Made by a program: the position numbers and the translations under genes | Notes under the pieces: generated by a model | What the model saw: only the letters and a program-made list of their open reading frames with translations | Databases searched by the model: none | What the model was told of the DNA's origin: nothing | From: Vanilla planifolia | Taxonomy: Eukaryota > Streptophyta > Magnoliopsida > Asparagales > Orchidaceae | DNA: 64,000 nucleotides | Reading direction: 5' to 3' | Assembly (NCBI GenBank): GCA_023846275.1 | Contig: CM043872.1 | Location: 13,323,170-13,387,169 of the forward strand | Shown: in pieces, positions 20,227 to 31,991 of the stretch | Layout of the letters: each line of letters begins with the position of its first letter | Numbering within the stretch: position 1 is the stretch's first letter

Positions 20227-22360
20227 CAAATATAAATTAGTGGGATAAGAACATTAACATGATATAAACATGATGTACTTACATTTTAGTTTTATCGAGA
20301 TTCATGAATGTGTGTGCATGTATATGTGTGTATATAAAATTTTTGAATCAAGGGGATAGGATAGAAAAGGAATAAAAAAAGTTTAATCCTAATATATGAA
20401 TAAAAGGAAAAAGCTAGAACAAGAATTTTCTAATTTTGCTCAAACTTTTAAAGAGCAAAAAGAGTTATTTTATAGATAAAGTGGTTAATCAGCTCTATCT
20501 TATGCATCACCCTTATTTTATTAGAGACCAAATCCATTAATAACAGAGTAATAGATGAAACAAATAAATAGAGTCTTTAATAGCATGGCCTAACATAAGG
20601 ACAAGAAAGTTCCATTAGCTACCTTGGTATTGGATGATGATGATGTCGATAATTGGTGAGAATCATGCTGTCATATTCTTTTTTGAGAAAGATTTATTAA
20701 AAAGAATCTAATGTTATAAATGATTTTGAAAAATGGTATTATTGATCCCATAAGTAAATGCTCTAAGATGTTTGTTGTTAACAACCCAATTAAGTAGGTT
20801 GCTAATTAATCATCTAATTTTGATTATAAAAAAGATATATGATCAAGTATAAGAGATAATTATTTGTACATGATTAACCAACTATATGGAAATGGCCACA
20901 ACAAGATAAGTTAAAGAATGGATGACAAGCATTATAAGACTTAAGTAAACAATTAGATTGAGCGAGAACTTTTCTTAACTTATAAATTGAAGTAAACATG
21001 TGACTCACTTGCATCACATAAAATTCATACATATTTTTAAAAAATAATTTTTTTAGAATTTTATTAATTTGCATTCACATAACTAAATGTACTATACGAT
21101 CCACTATTATACAATATAATTATTTCATTTGAAAGAGTACGATTAATCAATAGGTGATACATTAAAGAGTTTATAAGAAACACAATATTCATATGATATG
21201 ATTAAATGTTATCGTAATATATGATAAGTATCTTTAGAGAGTTTATACAAATATTTGAATAACTTAACTAAAATAACTAACTTTCAAATGAGATACCCAT
21301 GACTAACATATAGCATGGTATGTTCAATCTAACAAAAAAATTAATCCAATTGGTGGCCCTCAAGTTAATAATGGTAACCCAACCAAATTGTATGGTGCCC
21401 AAATATTCAATGTATAATATGATGAACTCATTTAGTTTGACATACAAAATACAAGATTATTAGGTGATGCAATAAAAATATTTTATCTATCCAAAGTATA
21501 TAAATTATGTGTATCTTATAATCCAATGAACCTACATGTCATATGATCAAGTTCAATTTTGAAAACCATGATAAGTTGCTAGTGACAAAATCCTAAGAAT
21601 TAAGCTATTAAGTCTTACCAATTGGCTGTTATAAATCTAAAAATGGTCAAAATTTTGAAATTTTTGAATATAAAATGAATTATAAATAGAGAAAAGAATA
21701 TTCGAATGGGTCAACACTAAGAAATTATATAGTAATGCTAATACATACCTTCCACATCCCTTGTATGCTATAAAATAATAAAGTGTTGGTGACTAAAAAT
21801 CTTACTTTTGCAACTACTTTCATTGTCTTCATTTTAGTAAGAATGAAAGATTGTTTTGTGCATCTCATTCCATATCATACTTGAGCCAATATTATTCAAA
21901 CTCGAATTTTCTTTATCTAGCTTCTTAAGAGAGATTTGCAATCAATTTGTTCTTTCTATTTATTCTTCTTTTCTTGGCACAACTTTGGGTTGTGGAATTG
22001 TAGAGTTTTTGGCTTTATCCCATGGTTATTAATGTTGGGATTGTGGGTTATGGTTGATTCTTTGAAAAACCATAGTTGTATTGGGTTTCTTCATTCGATA
22101 ATGGAATAATTAAACCTTTAGTGTTTCTTAAGTTGGTTGCCTATAGAGAGGACATAGGCTTAAGTTTAGGATGAATAACCTAAAAATCTCATTTTCTCAG
22201 ATTTACATTTCTTTTCTTTATTCTATTTACTTGGATTTCTTAAAATTGATCAAAGTTTACAAAAGGACTTTCTAGTTTATGTCTATGTGATATTCAAGTC
22301 ACAAAGATATTTGCAAAAAGTTTTGCACCTTGGTCCTATAGATATATACCTATGTCTACA
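20227..22360. other. Leader of element A interrupted by a copia-like LTR
   Basis: No gene was seen. A TATA-like TATAAATAG lies at 21681-21689. The stretch 22130-22200 (TTGCCTATAGAGAGGAC then ATAGGC and AATAACC) resembles the U5 end of Ty1/copia LTRs. I place a solo copia-like LTR ending near 22270; its left edge is undetermined, possibly near 20770 or 21500. The first bases after 20227 may be element A leader. Confidence 0.4.
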
Positions 22361-22930
22361 TGGAAAAAAAAAAATGGATGATCGAACTAACTTGGTTCAA
22401 AATAACTTATAAGTTTTAGAGTATGAATGGAGATTAACCTCCTTATCTAGACATGCACATGAAATGATCAGCACAAAGGAGCAAAAATGTTTTTTATTCC
22501 ATAAAGGAATAAGGCATGAAGTTATGTCTACCTTCATTACTCATAGGATTGTAGATTACTCAAAACTAGTAGAAACTTTGAGATTAATAAAACAAGATCC
22601 ATTAACATTAGAATCACAAAAATAAGCTGAGGTAAGGATAGATGAACTATTCGAAATCAAAGGTATTCCTTCTTTAAAGAAGAAGTTTGGTAAGGACAGA
22701 GGTAATAGAAGTTTTAGAAAGGTTAAGTATATCAAATTAGTAGTGGGATCCAACAACAGTAATTATGGAGTGGTCTCTAGTGGAAAGGTACTTAAACATC
22801 CCAATTGTAAGAAGTAGAATAGCGATGACTGTCATATAAATAAAGAAAGGCAGCTAAAATGTTTTTTATATGAAAAGGTGGGCTATAAGGCAAAAGAAAT
22901 TTCCTTGAACTTGGATATGTTATGTCCTTG
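22361..22930 (+). pseudogene. Element A gag relic (capsid and zinc knuckle)
   Basis: Read across stops, the translation matches Tekay Gag: YEWRLTSLSRHA (~22422) stands for the usual YE..F.ELSR, followed by FHKGIRHEV for the FxRGLRPEI motif and a YSKLVETLRLI stretch. A damaged CCHC knuckle follows (CFLYEKVGYKA, ~22857). A healthy copy would encode the particle protein that packages element RNA. Stops and lost cysteines make it non-functional. Confidence 0.7.
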
Positions 22931-23049
22931 GTGCCTTAGAGCTATTTTAGAGGTGTAGCACCTATTATAATTTTAAGAGGGTCTAAAAGAGGTCAAATAA
23001 TAAATAGAGGTATTTAGCCTTAAGTGTATGCCATCTCTTCATAGAATAT

Positions 23050-25286
23050 TTTTTATCCTCAAAATTTACGATATGTGCTCTACATTTTTAGTATTTATGA
23101 TTATAACCCTATTTAAATGTGGAGCATTCCATGTTTTATATCCCATCCTATATTTAATAAATTCTCTATTGAATGCAACAAATGAATAATTTATTATTAC
23201 TTAAGTTACTTGATGAGAGTGAGTGTAAGGTTGATATAGTTATTCACAAAAAATTTATCTCATGAAAAGGATTTTGTGTTGAGTTGATTATTTTTATTAG
23301 CTTAATTTGATGTTGTGAGAGGAATGGTTGAGTTGTATGAACACCAAGTGAAATTGAGAATAATAAATAGAGAAGAACTTACTTCTTATCATATATTCAT
23401 GTCAAAGTAGTGAGATCAAAAGGAAGAGAAAGATATTGTTATCAATAATGGCCACAAATTGAAGTGTTGGAACCATAGATTATTCTTATGGTATGTGAAT
23501 AATTAACTATTTTTTCTATGGATTTATTTATATGTACATCTAAAAACATGACTTAGAATGTCTCATAATATGAAGATTAAAACTAAGACTTAGTTGATGT
23601 TAAGAGTAGAGCCTATAAGTGAAAGTTCAAACTTTAAGTGTTTTCATGGAGAACACTAAGTTTGATTGTGAAGGATAATACTATCATAATATGCATAAAT
23701 TTTAGGAAAATAAACAAGCTTATCATAAGGATAATTACTTTTTATTAAAGATAAATAATTTATTTGATTAATTGTATGATGTTATTATTTCTCTCCATAA
23801 TAAATTATCTAATTACCATTAATTAAAAGTGATAAATGAAGAGATACCTAAACCATCATATAGAACTTTCTATGACCCTTATGAGTTTCTAGTGTTGCCA
23901 TTTGTTTTGACTAATAAACTTATGGCCTTATGGATCCAAACAAAGTTTTTGGGAAAGACTTGGAATGGTGTGTGTTTCTAACTATTGATGATATACTTAG
24001 TCTAAGAATATTGAGTGACATGTTAATCATATGCACATTGTTTTATAAATATTAAGAGAGCATCATCTTTATGCAAACTTTTAAAAATATAGGCTTTGGT
24101 TGTCTCAAGCAATAACCTTGGGACATGTTAATGAAGAGAGAATTTCTATTCATAGCTAAAAGATTATGGTTATTATTTTTGAGACATTATTCATTCAAGA
24201 TTAAGACTATGAACTATCATCTTAGAAAAGTGAAGGTAGCTTTAAATTTATTGAGTAGAAAGACAAGTAATAATATGATTCATGGTCAATCAGATGAAAG
24301 CTAATGACTTTTGAAATTAATAAACTCACGTTAGAAAGTGAAATACAAAAAATGTGAATAATGATGTCAATTTGCTTTAATAAGGTCTGAGAGAATGAAG
24401 TCTATTAAAGAAGATCAATAATCTAATTATATATGGGATGTGGCAAGAGCTTAATATAGAAATATTGGGGACAAAATGAAAAAAAGATATAATAGATAAG
24501 TCAAAAATTTGTATACAATAAATTATATGAATTTAAGGTGTCCACAAGCTATATTTGTGATAGAGATTCTAACTTTATAATATATTTCTAAAATGATGTC
24601 CATCAAGTATTTAATACATCTTTGACATTTACTATAATTTCTAATCATCAAAAAGATGGACAAACAAGATGAAGGATAAACTATTAAAACTATTAAGGAT
24701 TTAGTGAAATTGCTTATTCTAAAATTTAAAGTATATTGAGAGAGCCATGAATCTATTTCTACCTAATATTGTAGATAAATAGATAAAAAATAAAAATGAT
24801 TGAAGGAGGAATCTGAATGGCTCTCATTAAATAATAGAAATATTTTGATAAAAAACATAAAAAATATGAAATTTTAAAAATAAAAAACATGATTTATTAA
24901 AATTATCCATTTAAAAAAGCTAATTAGATTTAGTAAAGCAAAAAAGCTAAAACCCAAATACAATGGATCATTTCAAATCATGAAAAAGCTAGCCAAGTGG
25001 ACTAAAGATTGGCTTTTAGCAGTGCAATTAACTAGAATTCTTGATGGTTTTTTTTCATTAGTGAGAAAATACATTTGAAATCTATTTTATATTCTCATAT
25101 GTGATATAAAAGAAAAGGAATTCCAATCATATATGAATTAATAAGAAAGAACAAGTCAAACTCTAGACAAAAAAGACCAGGTGTTGTGAAATAGAGCAAT
25201 ACCCATGATATGATTCTTAGCCATAATCAAATAGAATAAGAATTCAAGATCCAAAACTTTTTCAAAATTTAGTTTAAAGTTCTTTT
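23050..25286 (+). pseudogene. Element A pol relic: protease to chromodomain
   Basis: Recognisable pieces appear in order across frames. RT: EIPKPSYRTFYDPYEFLVLP near 23843 and an IDDIL active-site block near 23980, with GHVNEERIS (~24123) for the FLGHVIS motif. The end of RNase H: LNLLSRK (~24245) for the VADALSRK motif, most of the domain being deleted. Integrase core: CDRDSNF (~24555). The conserved C-terminal KPKYNGSFQIMKKL (~24952) follows, then a chromodomain-like LDKKDQVL-NRAIPM (~25165-25215). Protease is only weakly suggested around 23160-23450. Many stops and deletions are present. Confidence 0.75.
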
Positions 25287-26353
25287 AAGGTAAGGAGACT
25301 ATGACATCCCATTTGAACAACTTTATTGTATAGATGAGTGTATGTAAATAAAAATGTAATACTCATATATTTTATTAATAAAATTAATACTCTAAAGTTA
25401 GAGTAAGTCAAAATAAAGTATTGCCTATTTATAACATCTTAAAAAGTCTACTAATTTACAAAGTAATTTAGAATTTAAAATTATGTATCTGTTTTGGAAA
25501 GGGTTTAAAGATAGAAGTCAAATGATGCTTATGATGTAATTTTTGAAGTTCAAGTACAATTTTTACGAACTTTTGAAGTTAAGAATAATCTATTTAATTA
25601 AATGCTTTATTATTTGTAATCAAAGTATTAAGTGAGACTTTTAGTTTAAGCTAACCAACTTGCTACTAGATAAGGATAGAAGCTTCTAGGTTGGTGGTTA
25701 GCTAGTGAAAGAAGGTAAAATGTGTAGTGAAAGGGAAGGAAAAGAGAAACAAAGTAAAAAAAAAGGGAAGAAGTAGTTGCAAGGGAAGTAAGGAGGTAGT
25801 AGGGAAATTGAAAAAAATATTGAACTATAATAATAAAGGGATAATTTTGCTAAGAATCACCTATGACTATCAAATTAGGAGAAGAGAAGCTATAACAAAT
25901 AGAAGAGAAGGAAAAGAAAGATGTTGTGATTGTTATTGTCATAAGAAAACAAAATAAGAGTAAAGATAGAGATTTCAACAAGAAGAGTGCCAACTCATGC
26001 TTCTTTAGTAAGTAGAAACTAGAGGAAAGCTTAGGGAAACTCATAGCAAAGTTTTTTTAAGTACATTAAAGGGAATGAGCAATGAAGTTAGTAATAAAGT
26101 GAAATAAGGAGCATAGCTACTATTGCAAATTAGAGAATAAAAGGACAATCAACTATCACAACAATGCAAGATAGAGAAAATAGAGAGAAATAATTGGGTT
26201 GTTGTAGTATGCAAAGTGGTTAAAACCTTGAGGAGAGAGATTTTGAAGTGTTTAAATTTTAATTAGCTTTGTCATAGTTTGGCATTAAATTTAATAAATC
26301 ATGTCAAAACATAGAAAAATTGGAATATTTTAAGCTAGTATTTTAATCTAAGA
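25287..26353 (+). repeat. Polypurine tract and first part of element A 3' LTR
   Basis: AAGGTAAGGAGA (25287-25298) is a polypurine tract candidate placed just before TATGACATCCC. The LTR proper starts at 25302 and aligns with the 5' LTR until CTAAGATTCTTG near 26353, where the 5' copy continues with TATGCAAG but this copy breaks into unrelated sequence. Confidence 0.7.
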
Positions 26354-28714
26354 TTCTTGAGGTTTGATTTGCTAAAGGTGTTATTATAATATTTTTTTTA
26401 ATAATAAAATATATTTTATTAAATGCATAAGATTAAGGTTGTAGTGAGAGATATAAATTTACTAAAAAGACATGATCTAGTTCCTATGTGACTTAGTAAA
26501 CTTATAATCAATTGGTGATCTAATTTTGGGATAACTGACTGATAAGCATTGTTATCTTATGACCCCACGTAATTATCAGGTCCAAAAGAATGCATTAATG
26601 CAAGAGTATGATCCTAGTAACATCGTGTTCTCTGATCATATTTATCCAAAATAAAAATGAATGTTGCTGTTGCAATACAAAGGTGAGTACATATGAACAT
26701 TGAAGGCTTCTATAATTTATATTTAATTGATGTGTTAGTGGAAGACATTATCTTAATATAAAAGTGTCAAAATATGAATAGTAACCACTTACACTTAACA
26801 TTTTTGTCTAATGCCCTAATTGGAAAATATTGTAATCATCTGATGATCTATTTGTCATATCTCTATCACACTTATTTGATTCAAAGTGATTTTCTAGAGT
26901 GACATTATAATCTTATCAATAAAATTTTTGTTGGGCATAATTATCCATTAAAAATCTAGGGGTCATCATCTAAGTATGGATTTATCCTTATATGAACAAT
27001 AAAGGCGATCATGACTTGTATTTGTCCAATGCATAAGCGTAAGTCATCTTCTAAGTATGAGGCTGTCAAAGTATGAATAGTAGTAGTTAACATAAAACAT
27101 GCTTGTCTGATGTGCTAAGCAGAGATTATCATAACTATTTAAGGAATCATTGACCAAATGCTCTATCATAGCCATTTGATGTAGAGGGATGTGTTAGAGC
27201 GACATTACTATCATGTTGGCCATGTGTTCACTAAGTGTGCTTGTTTGATGCAAATCTGAGAGACATTGTCATAATACATAGATGTCTAAATTTGAATAGT
27301 ACTTGAAACTACATTGCATACTTATTCTATGAGATATGTGGAGTCATTATCATAGTATGTTAATGTCTATATATGAATAGTAAGGGGCAACAAATGTTTA
27401 GATCAAATAATATTATAAGAAATAATATATTGTATGATAACCAAAGGAATAATCGAAGCTAATGATATATCGAACAAAATGGTTTGTCATACAATGCAAT
27501 ATTTGAATACAAATAGTAGGCTAGATTTTCAAATGGGGACTAAGTATGGACAAAATGTATGTTGTAGGAGACGTACTAATACAATGTTTGAACTTGAATG
27601 GATTTGAGTTATCAAAGAAAGTACAAGCACAAATGAGCAATTCCAATCATCGATAATGTTTGTAGAATCTCCTTTATGTTACCTCACACTATTGATCTAC
27701 CAATTACCTGACTAAATTTAGTGAATCCCAGTAAAATTCTATGATGTTGCCGAAAGGGAGAAATTGATTATTTATCATTAAGATGAAGATAAGCTCCATC
27801 TTACGCTCAGAGTTGCTATAAATAATTTTCCTAGACTTATAGTTGTAATCATGCAAAAGTATTACAGATTGATTGTGAAAATCCAAATCTATGTTTGAAT
27901 GAATTGCTCGAGTATTGGAATAGATAAATTCATTGTATATAAGAGCCTCATCTAGTCGAGTGTCTCCATTCTTGTAACGTAGTGTATTACGAACTCTAAC
28001 ATAATATGCCTTCAATATATTCATTCTAATTAACCTCTTATATAATTTGGGATCTAGTGATAATCAAACTAATTGTTTTATGCTAGTAAGTAAGCAAAGT
28101 TTGTAAACCTACTTACAAATACATTAGTTCATTCAACACATACTGAACTTGTGCATTCATTTTCACTAATAACTAATTTATAGCCTTAATTTGCACATTA
28201 ATGTTCAAGGTATACCTAAATTACTAATGATCATATATAATATTAGCTTACAGTTAAGCTTTACAGTGATGCTTTTTTTATCATACCTAAATAATTACAT
28301 AATTGAAAAACAAGTAGAGAGCAGCAACATTGGCTTCCTTAGATTATGAATCCATTGGATTTGTAAAAGCCTTTAACCATTTTATCTTACAAATCCTTTA
28401 TTATGCTATCACAACATACAGTATCAAATTATCCCTAGTATTTTCTACATATATTCAACTTGAGATCATTATTAGAGGAGGGCCCTAGCTTATGATCTAC
28501 ATATTCTATTACCATGTAGTGTAGAGTGGTGGTATTATATCATAGTAAATCAATATACTATTTGTTGCATTTATCTAAGTCAATAAGAAGCAATTAAATA
28601 TGTTGAAATAAAGTGATTTTACTTTTCAAATTATAATTTTAGAAGAAAGTTCAATTTCCTCAAATAGTTAATTCCTTTAAGCTATCAAATTTTTCTTTTC
28701 ATAAAGTTTCCAAT
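26354..28714. other. ~2.36-kb insertion inside element A 3' LTR
   Basis: The interval is absent from the 5' LTR: similarity stops at CTTG (~26353) and resumes at TATGTAAGAGACAG (~28715). No clear target duplication, terminal inverted repeat or TG..CA end is visible, so the element class is unknown. It contains a diverged ~300-bp tandem repeat and a 106-codon minus-strand frame (27704-28024) that matches nothing I recognise. Confidence 0.55.
26692..27380. repeat. Diverged ~300-bp tandem repeat
   Basis: TATGAACA at 26692 recurs at 26991 and, changed, at 27291. TATGAATAG at 26773 recurs at 27072 and 27372. AGAG(T/C)GACATTA at 26896 recurs at 27196. All spacings are 299 or 300 bases, which gives two full units and a partial third. 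Within a unit the two TATGAA words are ~81 bases apart, hinting at a shorter ancestral repeat. Confidence 0.8.
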
Positions 28715-28945
28715 TGATTGTATGTAAGAGACAGAGTAATTGGATGTTTGTATAGAGCAAAGTGAAAGGTATAGTTGGTGAATGTACCATACATTGATCT
28801 TAAATGTATGTTACATTAAGCCAACAAACTGTACATTGAAGTTGATGGATGTATACTATACATCAGCTCTATCGTACTATGCGACGTAGCTATTTGATTT
28901 TGTTAAAAATGTGTTACTTGCAAAGTTAGCTAAATAAAAATTTAG
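28715..28945 (+). repeat. Second part of element A 3' LTR
   Basis: Similarity to 18480-18700 resumes here, including TATTGAAG/CATTGAAG..TGATGGATG blocks, CTATTTGATTT-GT and AAAGTTAGCTAAAT. It breaks off near 28945, where a different Tekay copy takes over. Confidence 0.6.
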
Positions 28946-29049
28946 TTTGCTTAGAATAATAATTTGCATACCAATAATGTAGTGTTACTGTATAAAGTAT
29001 TATACGATAAAAAATTTAATATCCATTATATTAATATGAAAGAAATGAG

Positions 29050-29614
29050 AAAGGTATTATAGGATTACTTATGGTAGATGAAGCCACTAAAATGATTGTA
29101 GAAATGAGCATATGCATTTAGTTATGGAAAAAATAGAAGAAATATTGTCATAAAAAGCATGAGTTGATCAAGTTTCTAATTGGAAATCATATGCTTCTTA
29201 AAGTTTGTCTAATGAAGAATGTATTCAAGTTTAAGAAGATAAGAAAACTTAATCCATTATTTATTAATTCTTTCTTGATTACTAAGAGAATTAGAGTATT
29301 GGTATACATATTAGTTTTACCATCTCAAGTAGCACGTGTATATAATATTTTCTTCATATCACTATTAAAGAAGTATGTATATCACTCATAACATATTATT
29401 CAATCTAATCTTATTAACCAATAACTTCCAAAGAAAATTTTGACAAGAAGTATTAAATAGTTTAGAAATAAGCATATTCTTATGGTAAAAGTTCAATGGA
29501 AATTCAAAGTAAAAGAGAAGTAAAATCAACAATACAATAAGAGATGTAGTAGAAATACTCAAAAGTTATTTGAATCAAATTTCACAAAAACACAATTTGT
29601 AAATGAGGAAACTA
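29050..29614 (+). pseudogene. Tekay/Del relic B: integrase C-terminus and chromodomain
   Basis: A nearly open stretch (29164-29391) reads GNHMLLKV (usual GDHVFLKV), then KIRKLNPLFI, VLPSQVARVYNIFFISLL (usual LPPELSRVHNVFHVSML) and KKYVYHS with HII. A chromodomain follows: KILTRSIK (~29440), KHILMVKVQWK (~29471) and a FVNEET tail (~29595). Purines (GAGGAAAC) precede TATGATATCTT at 29615, the expected LTR start. Upstream domains are missing because the copy abuts element A's LTR. The long open stretch means this copy is less decayed here than A. Confidence 0.75.
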
Positions 29615-29763
29615 TGATATCTTAAAAGTTGTTTTTGTTAAATATATATAATTAAAAAAAATATTGTGTCATAGTTATATTCTGTTAATAATATTTAAAA
29701 AGTCTATGATTTTGTCAATATGCAACATAATATAATGGAAAATTTAAGCCCTTCTAACTTAAA

Positions 29764-29842
<79 letters not shown>

Positions 29843-30890
29843 TTGAGATAAGTCTAATAATGATATTTCATTTATATCAAAGTTTATTTAAAATTTTAAT
29901 AAATTTTATAAAAAATATTTTTGATTATTTTTATAAATAAATTAAGAAGATGTACATAAGTAGTTGATAGAAATAAAGATTCCATAGTGAGAGAACTTAT
30001 AATTGATTTGTTGAGCAAAATTAGAGAATAAGAAATTGACCAAGTTTTGAAGGAACATGAAGAAGAGAGAGAATAAAAAAGAATTCAAAAAAAAAATTGT
30101 ATAAATGATGGAAGATGACAACAAGTTGTTAAATGGCTTAATCCAATCATCCGAAACTTGCCTACCTTTACCCTATTTCATTAGATGGTCGAGATCTCCC
30201 CTGAGGTGAGCTAATGGCTCTAGTCAATCATGTATATTGGCTAAATAATTAGCCATTATATATGCAGTTGTAGTAGCCATTTTAGAATATTTTCTCAGCT
30301 ATTTGGAAAAGTATTTTAAGCTATTTAATAGTAATTTTTCTATAAATATCTAACTACTATGAATGAAATGACTAATAAAAGTGATTAAGATTTTAATATC
30401 TTAAAGAAAAATTATATTATATTCTACTGACATAAATTTCTTCTAACAATATCTATGACTTATGACTACTTGAAATTTGAAATTCTTCCAACTAATCCTA
30501 ATTATTCTAAGCTTTCATTTTCTCAATTCTTCTCATAATTTGAGCTTTTTATATATTTTTATATTAATCAACAAACATAAGAAAATTTGTAAGTTTTTAT
30601 AAAAAATTTGTTTATTACTATATTTGTGTTTTTCTTTTGGTTTAAGCGGCCCAATATTTGCAAAAACCTGAGTTTGGTTTGATCTTGTAAAAAAATCAAG
30701 TTATGATTAAGCTCGTAAAAACCCAAGTTATAACTGAACTCACAATATTAGTAAGTTGGAGGTGAACTGTAGAAAAAAAAATCTCAAATAAGTTAGAGTG
30801 AATCATAAGAAAAAATCTCAAGTTATAACTCTTTTACTAGTGGAGATCTCAGTTAGGGGTGGACTTAGGTTCTAATTTTAATCGAACCAC
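29615..30890 (+). repeat. Probable 3' LTR of relic B
   Basis: It starts TGATATCTTAAAAG right after the purine tract of relic B and holds a TATA-like TCTATAAATATC (~30340) followed by ATGAATGAAATG-type sequence, as in promoter and polyadenylation regions of plant LTRs. A (TA)n tract sits near its start. The right edge is a guess; no second copy was found. Confidence 0.4.
29767..29836. repeat. (TA)35 microsatellite
   Basis: Seventy bases of uninterrupted TA. It can extrude as a cruciform and is a likely length-variable site and assembly weak point. Confidence 0.98.
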
Positions 30891-31991
30891 CTAAAAATTT
30901 TGGTGTATAATTTCAACTTCTATTTTTATTTTTTTTAATCATACAAATTATAAATTAATATATTTATAAATCAAAAATTTTAATTAATATAAAATTATTT
31001 TATAAATATTTTTTGAAAAATAAATATAATCATAAAATTAGCAAAACATATTCTAAAAATCATAATTTATCTCCCTGTTGTGAGATTAACACACTCGTTT
31101 TTACTTCATATGCTTAAGTAAATTTGGTTTAGGAAGGCCATGCTCATAAAAGACAAAATTATCAATTTTCTTTGTGGTCACAGACTAATGAAAATTGAAC
31201 TTTATTGATATAAAATTATGTATTGATTATTAGTAATTACTTGAGTAAGATATCAACTACCTACTAAACTCAACTAAGTTTGATAAACAAATTAACATCA
31301 TGAAAGCACATATTAATCACATCAAGTAAAACAATGTATAAGTAATGTTTATAGTAAACATAGATATGGTACATATTTGTGATTATAGCTTGACAAGTTT
31401 CTCGAAAAGCAATTGAGAATGACTTTGAATATGAAATAAGATTAGCTTTTATTGATTAAAAAAATTTTGGAAAAGTGAAATATAAGGATGCCATAAATTA
31501 TACTTAGTTCTAATCTATGTGAGGATGAAATAACATTATTCATAAACAAAATATGTCATTTTAATGTCATTTTATATTAAATAATATTATTTTCTTTCTT
31601 AAATGAAAATAATTGATTATGTACAATTTATTAATACGAGATGTTTTTTAAATCAAACATTTTGTTTTTCTTTCTTATACACACAAATTTAAAAAGGCAT
31701 TATCTTCAAAACAAGATTTAAATTACTTTGTTTATAAAAACTTTCTTTGATAACAATATTTTCCATCATTTTAAGTGTGCCTGTTGATAAATAGACCTAA
31801 ATAGTTACCAAGCTCCTTCCTCAAGTTCTTTGCTTTTACTAACTAATCTTTCAAACTTTATGCATGTACCATAAATAAATATTTTATTTGTAATAGAAAG
31901 GTATATCTTATCCAACTACTCTTGTTGAATATCCATATGGCCATCAAACAAATAAGGCTTTCCCTTAAAACTTTTTATTTTTAAGGAATGA
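30891..31991. other. AT-rich sequence, nothing recognised
   Basis: No open frame or repeat could be assigned. A short purine run (AAGGAATGAG, 31982-31991) precedes the LTR-like start at 31992. Confidence 0.5.

Larger units (their letters stand above)
17389..28945 (+). mobile_element. Decayed Tekay/Del element A with nested insertions
   Basis: This Ty3/gypsy chromovirus is defined by matching LTR starts (TGACATTCC at 17389 and TGACATCCC at 25302), a tRNA-Met-type PBS at 20215, gag and pol relics in order, and a polypurine tract next to the 3' LTR. Long similarity joins 17389-18700 to 25302-26353 plus 28715-28945. Two later events are inferred: a copia-like LTR between PBS and gag (ending ~22270), and a ~2.36-kb insertion in the 3' LTR (26354-28714). 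The distal third of the 3' LTR is not recognisable beyond ~28945, where another Tekay copy begins. Many stops make it inert. Confidence 0.75.

Noticed and set aside
27704..28024. 106-codon minus-strand frame in the insertion
   Set aside because: No family recognised and no neighbouring exon; kept only as a note within the insertion.
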